Source of the DNA: Galbula dea | Taxonomy: Eukaryota > Chordata > Aves > Piciformes > Galbulidae | Assembly: GCA_013399015.1 (NCBI GenBank) | Contig: VWZX01000208.1 | Span: 186,001 to 250,000, forward strand | Length of the DNA stretch: 64,000 bases | Reading direction: 5' to 3' | Part shown: piece by piece, positions 1 to 12,230 of the stretch | How the letters are laid out: every line of letters starts with the position of its first letter | How positions within the stretch are numbered: position 1 is the first letter of the stretch | Notes under the pieces: generated by a model | Database searches by the model: none | What the model saw: the letters and a program-made list of their open reading frames with translations, nothing else | Told to the model about the DNA's origin: nothing | Translations under genes and position numbers: made by a program

Positions 1-2480
1 TATTTGCTGCGTAGACCTTTGACTTTGTGGAATAAATTTCTTCCCCATTTCCTGACCTTACTTGCCCTGGCTATAGCAGCAACTTCCCATCTCCATTTCT
101 TTTTCCATTTTGTCTGACAGTTTGTGCCCTAATAGTATTAAACATGTACATATGTTATTTTAAAAGTAATTTATTCTGTAAACTGTCCTTCTGTTTCTCC
201 TGTTAAAATAGGATTGAGAAGATTAAATGATCTAACAGATTTTAAAGAATACAAACCTGTAATTTCACTTCTGATTCAACAGTTCAGTGATAACCTCTCT
301 CCACAAAAAAAAAGTAGGTAGTTTAGGTTAGCAGCAGTATGACAGCATTTTCTTTATATAGTTGTCATTCCTAAAACAGGCTTTGTGAGGTGGTATTCAG
401 AACAAGCCCCAAAGTCTACTTTATGGAGAAATAATTGCTTTTTGCTGGAGACTGGTTGTTACTTTTGTGACAGAACTGAGGTACCCGATGTGACAAGGCA
501 ATGTGATGACTAATCGTATGCCTTCAGGCACATATGAAAAAGAAGATGGGAGTTAACAAGGTTAACTTTTATGCTAATAAACCAGTTAATATTTTCACTC
601 CATCCTACAGGAACCCTAACTGCGTGGATAAAGTCCTACTAAGGACTATTTGGTAGAAGTTGAGAAAAGGTTATAAACACTCCCTCTTGACCCACATTTT
701 CTGTGTATTTTCCTGGTTCCTCTGAATGTAAAGAATGTGAAAGCCCTGACATGGTCTCCAAAGTGTTTTAACCGTAGTGGGAGGGAAGTGCAACAGAAAC
801 AAAATGTCTTTGTGGTCCACCTCTGCTGGTGGCATATCTCAAAGTCATACTGAAGGTGAAAGTAGGGATTCCATAGCCATGTCGGCTTCCCTTTAAAGCT
901 GGAATAGTATGATGTAGAAATGTTGGAAAGTTTTTAGTAGCTAAGGCTGTCTGCTTATATGCCCCCTGTTCAAAATGGTGAAGAAATAATTCTTCTTGAA
1001 TAATTCTTATTGATTAATTATATTGTTCATATAACCTATTCTATCCTTCAAAGATGCTTTCAGGAATTGGAAAATTTCAGTAGTCTCTTCTGAGGTCTGG
1101 TTTCCTGAGTTTTCTTACAGTTTCCTTGTTTCTTGCCCCTTGCTTCTACCAGGATCTGTGTCACCTCTGTGAATTATTGTCATGGATCCTTTCCATTTCT
1201 TTAGATTATGCATCCTTATCTTGCTGGAACTAGCCTAGGCTGATTGTACTTGATCACTCAACTGACTCAATGAACCATTTACCGTACAACTCTAAAACAA
1301 TTAAATAGGAATGGTGCTGCAGAAAGGCTAGGAAAACAGAAGAGGTAAGCAAATAAGCAAATAAAATCCACAACAGCAAAGCCATCAGTGTGTAATCTCC
1401 TCCAATCCCAATATTCTCTTGTTGAAAAAAGATGATGTAGTTATTCTGTGTGGCTGCTATAAAGACAGACCTTATTTGAAGTGGCATGAACCTTAGATAA
1501 TCAAGCCCTGGTATTTCCAAGAGCAAAGGAGGTCTGAGTTAAAATTGGCAACCGAAGATCAAGTTTGATTCTTCTATCAAAAGAGCAGTGAATCTAGATT
1601 TGGAGGAGCTGTTCTAAATCATCTAAGTGATAGAGAATGGTGCCTATGAAGTTTCTTTCTATTGAACTCTGAAAATGAGAAGCAGTGAGGTAAGTCTATC
1701 TTTATCAAATCTTCCTAGCTAACTCTTGGCAATAAACCCATTTTCTTCAGCAGTTCATGCAATTTAGTAAACTCAACATTGTGTGAAGAATAACTAGGAT
1801 GCCCTTGCGTCTTAATCTAGCCTGTGACTTGTTAATTGCTTCCCTTTTCCATAATTTTTGGAAACATAAACATTCATAGATGCTAATGAACCACATCTTT
1901 CAAATCTCAAAAGCAGCAAGCAGTGCCGTATTTAGTATTCTCATAAAAGGTATCATACAGGTTATGATACTCTTTCTTCTTACAGGAACATCTTTGAGAT
2001 TCGAACCATTTTTGTCTGTAACTTATTTTAAATGAAGTTTTCTATCTATTACAGTTATTGAGAAGGGCATGAAAGTGTGAAAAAGTGGTTTCAGTATATG
2101 CTAAGCAAGTGCAAGTGAAAACAAAAGTGAGTTTCCAGTTTATAGTATTTCAGACAATGCGATGCATTGTTGATAGGAAGGAGAAATTAACCTTATGGTT
2201 TTGAATGGTCAGGATGGTAATACTTAGTCCTAAGCTCTTCTTAATACATAGTCTTAGTTACTTGAAATTCAGCATTACATATCTTTATCAAGGAGCACAT
2301 TGGGGCAGGAATGGCATATTTGAGAATGTTTGAGAATTTAGTTTTTTATTCTTAAGATCCTAATGTTTTTCTAAAATATGTAAAAGTAAAATAGATATAT
2401 AATCTTTGGAAGCCAGAAAGGGTAATTTGAATAAGAATTTGGTGCAATAGGTTAAGCAAACTGATGGTAGCCTTTAAGAT

Positions 2481-2482
2481 AT

Positions 2483-2519
<37 letters not shown>
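2481..2519. repeat. (CA)n/(TA)n microsatellite
   Basis: A short run of alternating AC is followed by about fifteen TA dinucleotides. It is a simple repeat, probably length-variable between individuals. Confidence 0.95.
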
Positions 2520-2524
<5 letters not shown>

Positions 2525-2670
2525 GAGGAGTTAAGTGTTTACTGCTGGAAGACTAAGAAGTACAGCTTCATAAATACAATGACATATACTTATTCACTAC
2601 AGTGTTCTGTCATGATAACTTCTATTTTAGAACACAGAGACCCTCAGTCTTAAGCCAAATTTCACTGCGT

Positions 2671-2800
2671 GTTTTTGATTTTGTTTCTAGTTTCGTTTTT
2701 GTTTCTTTGTTTGTTTGATTGGGTTTGGGTTTTGTTTTGATTTGTTTTTTTCTTGGGGGTTGGGTATTTTTTGTTTGGTTGGTTTTGTTGGTGTGGAAAA
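2671..2800. repeat. TTTG/TTTGG-rich low-complexity tract
   Basis: About 130 bases are almost only T and G on the + strand, in degenerate TTTG, TTTTG and TTGG units. The lysine- and threonine-rich minus-strand frames over it are translations of this simple sequence, not genes. A similar TTTGG tract lies at 20774. Confidence 0.85.
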
Positions 2801-3997
2801 AGAGGTAAGTATCTGTTGCCATTGAAATTATAAACAAAACTTAGAATTCTACAGTAAAAGAACAAAGTAATTAAGAGAGAGAATTCTGGCTATTAACCTG
2901 GTCTAGTGGATCAAATCAAGTGGATGGGGAAGCTTATGACAGCAGTTAAGAGACCAAAGCCTGCCTTATAGATTTATAAAATAAAAAAAATATGATCAGT
3001 GATACTACCTTATACCCTACTTCAGTCATTAATTAATCAAGCTATATGCACATATGGGAGGCTTTTATACAAAAGAAGCAAGCAGGTTCTCCTTCAGCCT
3101 GCAGACAGCACACAGCTTGTATCTGTGTTTTCAACTCCTGATGAAAGATTACATTGTTCTCTTTCTGCAGGAGCTGTGGCAAAAATAAATTTAATTTGTC
3201 TAAAAATCAAGATGACATTGGGTCAACTAATGGCTGAAACAAGGAGACAGTAAGGTAGATAAACTCCTGCATCTTTTATCAATGATGTATACTTGCCCTT
3301 AGTTGACTTAGTTGACTGTAAGGTTGACCTCAGCAGCTTCTTGAACATTAAGCTGTAAGTGCACCTTTTATCTGATGTTCAGAGACTGTGGTTATTTCTT
3401 TTTTTACTTTCTTTCATTGACCATATTATGAACTCAGTATGAATCAACTTTTAGTCAACAAATGTCATCATACTAGACTTACTATGGTTCTTGGAAGTGA
3501 AGCTTCTATTCTTACACATGGACAGGGCAAGGTTTTGGACCAAGAGGTGGTAAGACTTTGTCACTTATAAGTGGCAAGACAATATGTGGAAAACTTGGAG
3601 TAAGAATTAGAATTATTTGATGCAGAAAATTTGAAACAGACCTGAAGCAAGAGAGCTGGTCTTTGAGGGCTTCAGAGAAGAGATTTCCATGACAACAGAA
3701 TTCTTGGGTATGCAAATTAAGAAACAAAGCATCTTAAAGAACAATCAGAAAATACACCTCTGAATCACAGAATAAAAACTGAATAATTTAAGAGAACTAC
3801 TTCTGTAGAAAAAATAGGGATGGGTAGCTGAGAAAGTAGGGCCATTGCTGGTCAAATTCCTTTCTTACTTAAATCTGTACTAGTCATTTATCAAACAGCC
3901 ATAAGGATATACATGGACAGAAGATACCTCAAGATCTATAATAATGGTATTCTGTGACAGGATCAAAAGACCTAGACTTGTCTTCAGCAAGTCATCT

Positions 3998-4250
3998 GCT
4001 AACCTATAGCAGCTAGACCAAGCTCCTTAACAATGGAGATTCCACTAACCTGTTCATAAATTGATCTAATATTTGACTACCTTAGAAGTTAGAAATTTTC
4101 CCCTAAATTTTAACTGCTTTCCTTCAATCAAAGTCCCTTTTCTCCTGTGATACTCTCATTGGCCATGGAGAACAATTGATTACTGGCTTCCTTGGAGCAA
4201 CCATTTGAATGTGAAAGATTGTTATCATCTCCTGTAAGTTTTCGGGATAT
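3998..4250 (-). mobile_element. Ancient, heavily diverged CR1-type LINE remnant
   Basis: The segment follows the order of blocks seen in reversed 3' CR1 sequence. These are a 'ggagattccac' block, an 'acctgttc' block, a 'ttagaaattttcccctaa' block, a 'tggccatggagaacaa' block and finally 'gaaagattgttatcatctcc'. Divergence is much greater than in the CR1 copies at 18811 or 43585, so it belongs to an older amniote lineage of the family. It has no coding capacity. Assignment rests on remembered consensus patterns and would need a repeat-library search. Confidence 0.6.
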
Positions 4251-6885
4251 TATATAAAGGGATTAATGTTTATTGTAGAGGCTTTTGTTATTATATATAC
4301 AATGATATGTAATCTTCAATAAGTATTGTGGCCCTTTTCCTATGACCCATGCTTTATTATGAATTTGGTATTACATTCAAGAGCTTTACTCGTTATGGAA
4401 AGGAAGACATATATGTGATTTATGGCCATAGAGCTCTCTGTGATCACAGACATCACATCACACTATTTGCACAGTTATCAAGCTCTGCCTTAAAACATTT
4501 ATTCTGCTTTTCCTCTCATTCATTTTGGAAGGGCATTCCAGTACTTGAATTCTTTAATGCTTAGAAACTTTTGTTTAATATACAACCTAAATTTATAGGT
4601 TACATCATTTTTTCTGGTGCCAGCATCGACCTTTAGCTGAAACAGATTTTTTTTTCTCCCACTGTTTTTTTTAGCTGTCTGATGTATATATACAGAAACT
4701 ATATCCCCTCTTGGACCTTTTTATATGGGGATGAACAAGCTCTTTTCATCTCCCCATACAGATTTGGCTCATTCAAAAAAGAGTATTGTTGCCACCAAAA
4801 AGAGAATTTGGCCTCATGTCATTGTATTTAGATGCACTGACAAAAGGTGATATTACTGCCCTTCCGTATTTCTGTACACGAATCATTAGTGCCATAAAGC
4901 TAGTAACCCTCTTCCCTGGAGGAAATATTGTAGGAACCAAAACACTTCAAAATGTTCTGAAATTTAGCTTTGTATTATTAATGATATTCTATGAACTGGC
5001 TTTTGAGATAACCAGGACTCCCTAGACTTTCATTCTTAAAACCCTATCATCTGGCAACTCTGTGGATGTGGATTTAAAAATGGAGACTATGAAGCACTGC
5101 ATTCAGTTCCATTCTGTCGTTGGCTGTACAGAGCACCACTGCTCTCTGATCTCCACCAGCTGAACATAAAAGCCATTATCCTTTTGACCGTTATTCAGTT
5201 TTTCATGACACAGTGTGTGTGAGGTAAATACGAAAGGGAAAAGGAAGCAGAGGGAAGTGAGATGGAGAAGCAGAATGGGAGAAGGGTTTACTAAAGCAGA
5301 CTGCAGGACTACCTGATGAAAATGGAGGACAAAAAGCAATGGGAAGCCAACGTATAGCTGAATGTAAAACTGCCAGAAAAGGTGTTGAGAAATCATGATG
5401 CCGTAAACTGGCTCAGTCTGGGCACTGTCCTACACCAGGGTCAGCTCAAGGAGTTTTGTTGCTGTTTTTTGTTTAGGTTTTTCTTTCTTCTGTCTCTTCT
5501 GAGCATAGTGCACGTCATTACAAGCAGGTATTTCACATAAGATCTTAAAGCCTATGATCTATTTGATATAAAAAAACATAGATTTTTTTCCCCAAGAACA
5601 TAGGTTAGCTGCAATATAATTAGCCAATTTTTCTCAGCCTACACCTGTCTAATACACAGTTTTTCAGCTGTGTGTCTTCTGAGGCTGGCTACATTTCACC
5701 AGTAGATGAATTTGCTCCCAGTATGCTTTTATTTTTAAAATGTTTTGTGATTGCTAGGCTAAGAATGAGGTGCTTAAAAACTACAGTGCTATTATTTTAC
5801 ATGTCTATGTAAATATGAAACCATATATTGTCTCAGGCTTGCTAATGAAATAACTGCAGTGACAATCTAATAATAACAACAAGCAACTTGACTGCAATTT
5901 AAATTGGCAAAGATTATGCCAAGGAAGTTTCTAAGCAGCACGTCAAAATCATGTTGAATATTACATGTGGGGTTTTTTTAAATATAAGCTTGGATTAGTT
6001 CCTAATGTCTTCCTTCTAAAACATCTACAGTGTGGCTATTATAAATCATGAGTCACAATTAAATGAGATATAAAACCACAAGACTCTCATCAATCAAAAC
6101 TCATATATCTAAATACTTTCACTCAATAACCAAGCCACTTTTGTCACCTGCAGCACACTGGGGTGAAGCCAACAAACACAGATACAGTAGGAGAAAAAAA
6201 ACTTGCTTTAATTTAGATCTGAAGGAACTGAGTACCTTTTCCTCATTGACACTGAGTGATGGGTGGGCCTCTGCTTCCCTGAGTTTTGTTTTAGAAGCTC
6301 CAACAAAGAAGTCAATCCATATCATGGTTGATTTACATCTGGAGACAACATATAAATTGGAAGGTTGTTAAATAATTGTTTTCTCTTCTCTTTTCTTCTC
6401 TTTTTGGTTATGACATATAAATTTTGACTTGTTTACTCATTTATGGTACATCAAATTGCTTCTGACCCCCAGAGAACTTATTACAAAATGTCAATTTAAA
6501 AAAAAAACAAACCAAACTGAGTTTCAATGAATGTAGCCTCTCACCCTCTTCTTTCACCTTGTTACTAACAAGGTATAGTAATACTGGCAGCCAATTTTTG
6601 CCAAGTTCCAAGGCTGGCCTTTATTGTTTCTTGATATTTATTTCTGTCCAAGAATAAGAATACACAGTGCACAACGTTCTTTTTAAGTGTCCTGGTTAAG
6701 GTTTAATAGGCACAAAAATCAGAATATTGAAGATTACTCTTTCTGAAAGCACCAATACTCTCTAAAACTTTGTGTGTTAACAGGAAATCTTGATTATCAA
6801 AGCTTCACTGTTTCAGGAATAATTAGTTTGTTAGTAGTCTCTGATAACTTTCCTACACCTACAATCTTATTTTCTGTTTTGAATT
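4251..6885. other. Upstream intergenic DNA, nothing recognised
   Basis: AT-rich sequence with scattered short open frames (for example 4786-5025 plus and 5103-5396 minus). These have no recognisable domain, no repeat of codon pattern and no supporting splice context. I see no RNA gene or regulatory motif that stands out. Confidence 0.55.
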
Positions 6886-6887
6886 CT

Positions 6888-7840
6888 CCAATATCCACCC
6901 CCTGATCAGCACCACCTGAGAGCCAAGCACCTCCACACCTGCTTACAATACCCCCTTACACCCAATGGGCCAGAGGAGAAAATGGGAAGAGCACAAGAGT
7001 GAAAACTTGGGGATCAAAATAAAAACAGAGAAATCACTCAGCAGTTACTGTCATGGGCAGAATAGACTTGGAGAATTTAATTTAATTTCTTGATAATTAA
7101 CATAAATATTTAATTAGACTCGAGTATTGGGAAATAAAGAAGAAAAACATTTAAACACTCAAGGAAAGTGCATTTTCTCCCCCTTTTCCAGGCTCAAATT
7201 CACTCCAGACACTTATTTCCCCTCTTTGTCCACACTGCAGGTTACACTCACTGACATGCTGGGCAGTGCAGGTGTTTGGTGTCAGTACATAGTAGTTTCT
7301 CTCTACTGCTCCTTGTTCCTCACTCTTTTCTAGAGCTGCTTCTTCATTCTTACTTTTCCTTTCCTTGAAGTTGGACTTGATGATCCTTGTGGGTTCCTTC
7401 CAACTCAGGATATTCTGAGATACCTCTTTTTTTGGCAGGTGTTATCCATAGGCCACGGTCTTTTCACGATGTACATCATCCACCGTGGGACTATCATGAG
7501 TGTCAGTCCCTCTGAGAGGGTACATGCTGTGCCATGGAACACCTTCCTCTGACTTTGGCATTCCCTCTCTCATTTCCCTCTCCTCAGCATTTTGTGCCTT
7601 TCCTTAAATATCTTTTCTTTGAGATGCCACCAAGCTGGCTGCTGGGATTAACCGTACCCTGCAGTGGGCCTGTCGCAGACCTGTCTGGAACCAACAGTCT
7701 GCCACAGGACACCCGTGGCCTCTCCTCACAGAGGACACTCTGCAGCACCAACCTCCCACCCCTCGACGCCTTCTTGTCACTGACACCAAATGGAAAGCCT
7801 ACAACAGGGTGCCAGAGGACTCTCACAATTCTAGGAGGCT
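6888..7840. mobile_element. Degraded LTR-retroelement-like repeat
   Basis: This block has a base composition unlike its flanks. It carries a series of segments resembling a dispersed bird repeat that I associate with endogenous retrovirus-like (ERVL-type) elements. These are an 'accacctgagagccaagcac' block, an 'aaataaaaacag' block, a 'ccaggctcaa' block, a 'ccaccgtggga' block and a C-rich 'ctgtctggaacc' to 'cctctcctcacagaggac' block near the 3' end. It encodes no recognisable retroviral protein and the open frames at 7534-7884 are incidental. A CR1 tail (7371-7421) interrupts it, so it predates that insertion. Both the family and the orientation are uncertain. Confidence 0.45.
7371..7421 (+). 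mobile_element. CR1 LINE 3' tail fragment
   Basis: It contains 'ttggacttgatgatccttgt', then 'ggttccttccaactcaggat' and a decayed 'attctgagat' end. This is the usual 3' end of a CR1 in sense orientation. Only about 50 bases remain, inside the older LTR-like block. Confidence 0.8.
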
Positions 7841-10325
7841 TCTCATTTAGAGTAAGTTCTTTTATCTCAGATGCTAAATATTAGAATAGAACCAAATTAC
7901 AGTTAATGTTCTGTGATTTAGAGTACACATAAAATGTTTTTGTAGGATACATTCTTACACACTGTGACTTAAAAATAAATAAAATATCACTTCTGAGAAC
8001 AAAAATACTCTTAGAAATGTATTGTAGCGTGAAGAACAGTTTGTTTCTCATGCCTAAATAAAAAATAGCAAAATGAAATTTTATTACCGTTTGGAGGAAG
8101 AAGAATATTTGTCCTACAAGTAAATGACAGACTGATTTCACTGGTTATGTGTTTGGATTTTTATCCTTGTGAAAAACATTGTGAGTGACATGCTGTGTAA
8201 ACTTAATGACAAACTCTTCTGGGAATTGAGCAAGCTCCCACCTGGAGGGCTATTCTCCAGCAGAGGAAGCACTGCAAAAATAAATGGCTTCTCTGGAGGC
8301 CTAAAAAGTAACTTGGACATGCTGAATCTTTTTGGCTTATATTTGTTCTATTCAACTGTTTAATTATAAATTATTCAGTTCCTTAGTGCAAATACAATTT
8401 GGGTAGCCAAACTACTGTGTAAGCCCTTTGCAGATGTCCCATGACCAGTGGGGGAGCAGCAAAGACTGAAAGGGCTGAATCTTTGAGTAATTCTATACAT
8501 TTTCTGAGTCTGAGAGTTTTCTCATCCATACAAACAAGTAGGAAAAAACCAAGTCCTCCCTGATAGAAAGGTGCTACCACTAGAAATATTTTTTATTCAC
8601 CAAAGATGATTTGATTTTCTCTTTCAGATAAAAATGTCTCCTTGAACACTAATCTAGCTTCCCAATTTAACACTTTTATATTTTTATGTACTGTATATTC
8701 TAAACAGCTCTGGAAATCTGAGCTTGATTTGGACATCCTAAATCATAAATATGTTAAACTTTAACAATCAGTTTACATTTAAGGCTGAGATATGCTGATT
8801 TAGATTCTAATTTAAAAAGATCAGATGGAAACTGCACAAACTATTTAAAGAAGAAGTTAAAATTTTACCACAGGTAACTGGAAGAAAACTTCAGCCATAA
8901 ATATACCTTTTAAATATATGCTCAAGGCATTATTAGCATTTAGCTCCAAAATAAATATCTGAAATAAATGAGGATGAGAGTAAGGAGTTATGTATTTTGA
9001 AAAGTAGAAAATAGAATGAAACTATATTCATAGAAATATAATTATATGTTGAAATGTAATTATGTAGAAGGGATGAAATCACAGGCAATGTCAATTTTTA
9101 CTGAGTGTTATATAGTGCAGATACATGGGCTTGACATGCTAATTGGAGGAAAATGAATCAGGTTTGGTAAACAATAAAGAATTTGCCCTTTAAAGCAAAT
9201 TTGGAAAAAAACAAATTCTGACATATATTTTGTTATACATAGAGTATCAAAACAACACATTTAAACTTTATCAATTACTGCAAATTATTGTCATAATATA
9301 GAATCAGATAAAATTAAACCAGAAGCTTAATGGTTGAATACCTGCACATTTCTCTTACTCATATAGTTCTTATGAAGTCAGAAAATTGTATACATCTGTA
9401 TTAACTAAGGATTTCCCAGCAATTTTTAAATAGGTTTTCATTTTATACACTGCACTCCTAATTTGTGAGTAAAGGGTGAATAATATACTAACGTTTAGAT
9501 CTCCCTGATAGTGGTGGTGAAAAAGGAAATTGTGTATCTACATGGTAAGAGAAAACTAATAGGTCTAAATTGCAAAGAAATTTAAAAGTTGAGGAGGAAT
9601 TTTTGGGAATAACTATGGGGTTTTTTTGCCAATACAAGTATTTAAATCCCTAGAGAACAAAAAGAGTATGCTCAGGAAACTGATCAAATTATTTCAAGAA
9701 AGGCCTATCAAGAGTAGGAGATGAAGAGCAGGTGGGTAGAAAACAAGAGAATGAGCAGAAAAATAAAGATGAACTTGAGAGAAACATGCAGATTTATTTG
9801 GTCGGTTTCTCATTTCTTTGCCTCAGACACAATAGAGATGACACATACTACCTTATGTGTACAAATCTGGTAGACACTTCTGGAGCTTATGTTCTGCACT
9901 GTGCTGCACACTGGTAACTCTTTCTAAGATACAAGATGAATATCTAACTTGCAACTGCAAAGATGTTTTTGATGTATTACTACCATTCCTGCCATAGTTC
10001 ACTCTCTTATGACCAGCTGCTCACATATATTTAGTGTTTGGATAACTCAAGAGAGTTCTGATACATTGTTGGGGTAGAGCAAAGTGAGCAAAGGGAAGTG
10101 ACAGCCATAAATCAGAATTGCCCCACTCTGAAAATCATACATATGTGACAAAAAGGACTCCTGCAAAATTGTGATATATTACAATTTTCTGTGAGCTTTA
10201 GCTTCTTTGTAACAAGCTCAAATCCTGATAATGATCAAAAGCCTGATCTCTCTTCTGACTACTTTGAATTTCTCTCATGAGGAAGAGCCATATCCTGGGT
10301 ATGTGAGGAGTCACCTTACAGAAAG
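7841..10325. other. Upstream intergenic DNA, nothing recognised
   Basis: AT-rich sequence with no recognisable gene, RNA or repeat family. Open frames are all under 90 codons and give no recognisable protein. Confidence 0.55.
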
Positions 10326-10326
10326 T

Positions 10327-10478
10327 AAGGTGGTAGAGTCACCATCCCTGGAGGTTTTTAAGAGGATAGATGTGTTTCTTCAGGGGATGATTTAGGGATA
10401 AGAGTAGTGTAGGGCTATCGGCTGGACTAGATGATCTTGAGGGTCCTTTCCAACTGTAATGATTCTGTGATTCTGTGA
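10327..10478 (+). mobile_element. CR1 LINE 3' end, 5'-truncated
   Basis: It starts with 'ggtggtagagtcaccatccc' style sequence, the codons just before the CR1 stop and 3' untranslated region. It continues through 'ggctggactagatgatcttg' and 'ggtcctttccaact', and ends in two octamers 'attctgtgattctgtg'. About 150 bases remain. The left end looks like the usual premature stop of reverse transcription. Confidence 0.93.
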
Positions 10479-10479
10479 A

Positions 10480-11365
10480 AGGAAATCTTTTGAGGGCTTA
10501 TAGCAAATAGAGTACTCTGAATCCTGCTTGTTTACAGTGTGTTCTAAGCCTCAACAGTGAATGCATTTTTGTCAAAAAAAAGAACACTTGGTAGAAGCTA
10601 CTCAACATTCAGTTGTTCTTGGCCAGTGCTATATCATGCTGTAGTATCTCTGCCTATTCAAGTCTTCAATCATTCCATCATTTTGGAGTGGAAACAAGCA
10701 TAATTTTGTCCCATGAAATAGAAGATAGAAGCATTTTCCTAAAGCATTACCTGTCAGAATACTGTAGGAATTGCTTCTTTATATTTCAGATCATAAGAAT
10801 CTTTATAACACTCGATTCAAGAAATAATATGAAGCAAGGCATCAGAAATAATATTTAAGGTTTTAGGTAGCTAAGCCTATAACCTTTGTGTGCACTGAAA
10901 AAAAAATACTATCATTTTTTGGGAAAGTACACAAAGAGAAGAATAACTGGGGTTTCTGAAACAAGTATTCATGTAGGAATAAAAGAAATAGTAAAGAAGA
11001 ATACGAAGATATCTGTATAAAACTGAAATGGGAGAGCTGCCATAATAGAGGCATTTCCTAATGGTATGTCACAGTAGACCTTTATAAATCATAAAGGTGT
11101 CTTAAAATGCCTTTCTTCTTCCCCCTTTTCTTTAAGCACAACAGTCAAGTCAGCCCTGATATCATAGGGTAGAACCTCATGGGTTTCAGGGTAATTATAT
11201 GAATTTCCTCCAGAGCAGTTCAATGTGCCTGACTAAATAATTTCTGTCTGGTATTATTTCTGTGCTCCATACGTAGCTTCCTGGAATTTTGTACCCTATA
11301 GTACAAATTACCATAATTTCATCAAATACAGTATTTTGTAAAAAAGGAAAGGCTTTGATACACTG
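10480..11365. other. Proximal upstream region of KCNIP4
   Basis: AT-rich non-coding sequence leading up to the CpG island, with no repeat or gene recognised. Distal promoter elements could lie here, but no specific site stands out. Confidence 0.5.
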
Positions 11366-11950
11366 TGGGCTTGATCTTTCCGATCGAGCAGATGGCCGTG
11401 TCGGTGCTGGTGTTCGCAGTGCTGACAAGCAATTCCAAAACGTGCTCCGGGTGCTCCCAGCCTGTGCTCCCCTCCCAGAGGTGCAGAAGGAGCGCACTTG
11501 GGACGGGAGCTCACCTCTGTAGGGCTCAGCGGCGGTCTGCGTCTCGGGCAGCTTGCCGGCTAACAGGTGATGCGGGAACCACCTGTGTACAGCCGCAGAG
11601 CGGAGCGGGGAGCACGGCCCAGCCCTGCCGGGCTCTTGCTCGGCGCTTTCCACCCTGCTGCCCCTGCTCCCACCGACGGCTCCGCTCCCACACCGGCCCG
11701 GGACGCGGGTGCAGACTCCAGCCCCTGCGGAGGCAGACAAGCAGCCCCACGGAAGAGGCCCACAGCCCCGCTGCTGCATGGGGGCTAGTGCAGCGGGGCA
11801 GGAAGACGGAGCTGAGCCACTCCTCGGCCAGTGGGGAAGGAGTCGACGTGGCGCCCCTGCCGGTGGGCGCCCCAGAGCCCCGCTCCGTGGCCCGCCCCGC
11901 GCCGCCGCCGGTGGCGGGGGAGGTGCCGCCACCGAGGCGGGGCCCGGCCC

Positions 11951-12027
11951 TGCTCTGTTCTGCTCTTCTCCGCTCCGCTCAGCTCAGCTCAGCTGTGTTG
12001 TGCTCGGCTCTGCTCTGCTCCGCTCCT
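11951..12027 (+). repeat. Degenerate (GCTCT)n-type pentamer array in the KCNIP4 leader
   Basis: About fifteen consecutive five-base units vary around ctctg, ctccg and ctcag, giving a pyrimidine-rich strand. It lies 84 bases upstream of the start codon, so it is either in the core promoter or in the 5' leader. Its length may vary between individuals. A role in transcription or translation is possible but not shown. Confidence 0.8.
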
Positions 12028-12110
12028 CCACAGCCCCGCTCCCGCGGCCCCGGCGTGGCGGTGCTGCCGCACTCCCTCGCCGCGGCTCTGGGTGCCTCCC
12101 GCCTCCCAGC

Positions 12111-12171
12111 ATGAATGTGAGGAGGGTGGAGAGCATCTCGGCGCAGCTGGAGGAGGCCAGCTCCACAGGCG
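12111..12171 (+). CDS. KCNIP4: KCNIP4 first coding exon (KChIP4 long-form N-terminus)
   Basis: KChIP4 is a neuronal calcium sensor-like EF-hand protein. It binds the cytoplasmic N-terminus of Kv4 potassium channels and alters their surface expression and inactivation. The exon encodes MNVRRVESISAQLEEASSTG plus one base of the next codon. This is the N-terminus I know for the long (b-type) isoform of vertebrate KChIP4, identical as far as I can recall. The ATG has a good context, with A at -3. The exon ends ...ACAGGCG and is followed by gtaggg, a usable though non-ideal U2 donor in phase 1. The calcium-binding core is encoded by downstream exons outside this window. In mammals KCNIP4 exceeds a megabase with a huge first intron, which agrees with the absence of further constant exons here. 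Alternative first exons are a known feature of this gene family. Confidence 0.95.
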
Positions 12172-12230
12172 GTAGGGCGCGAGCAGCGAGCGGGAGCAAG
12201 GCTTTCCTTCTTAGTTATTTTGGGGTCTCG

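Larger units (their letters stand above)
1..3990. other. Upstream intergenic DNA, no gene seen
   Basis: AT-rich sequence upstream of KCNIP4. Open frames here are short (under 100 codons), overlap on both strands and match no family I recognise. The only structured parts are the AT microsatellite at 2481 and the TTTG-rich tract at 2671, listed separately. No splice-flanked exon or RNA gene could be supported by eye. Confidence 0.6.
11370..12230 (+). promoter_or_regulatory. KCNIP4: CpG-island promoter and 5' leader of KCNIP4
   Basis: GC content and CpG frequency rise abruptly near 11370 and fall again after about 12230, against AT-rich flanks. Within it are Sp1-type GC boxes, CCCGCCCC at 11891-11898 and GGCGGGGCC at 11936-11944, and no clear TATA box. 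That fits a TATA-less housekeeping or neuronal CpG promoter with dispersed starts. The island ends just after the first coding exon of KCNIP4, so the 5' leader lies in its downstream half; the exact start site cannot be read from sequence. Long open frames on both strands here reflect GC richness and are not taken as genes. Confidence 0.85.

Noticed and set aside
2622..2865. Two overlapping Lys/Thr/Asn-rich minus-strand open frames
   Set aside because: They translate the TTTG-rich simple sequence.
7534..7884. A 116-codon plus-strand open frame
   Set aside because: It lies inside the decayed LTR-like block and matches no protein I recognise.
11195..11932. A 245-codon minus-strand open frame across the KCNIP4 CpG island
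   Set aside because: It is rich in Ala, Arg, Pro and Gly as expected from GC-rich non-coding DNA, and equally long frames run on the other strand. No domain or splice context supports it.
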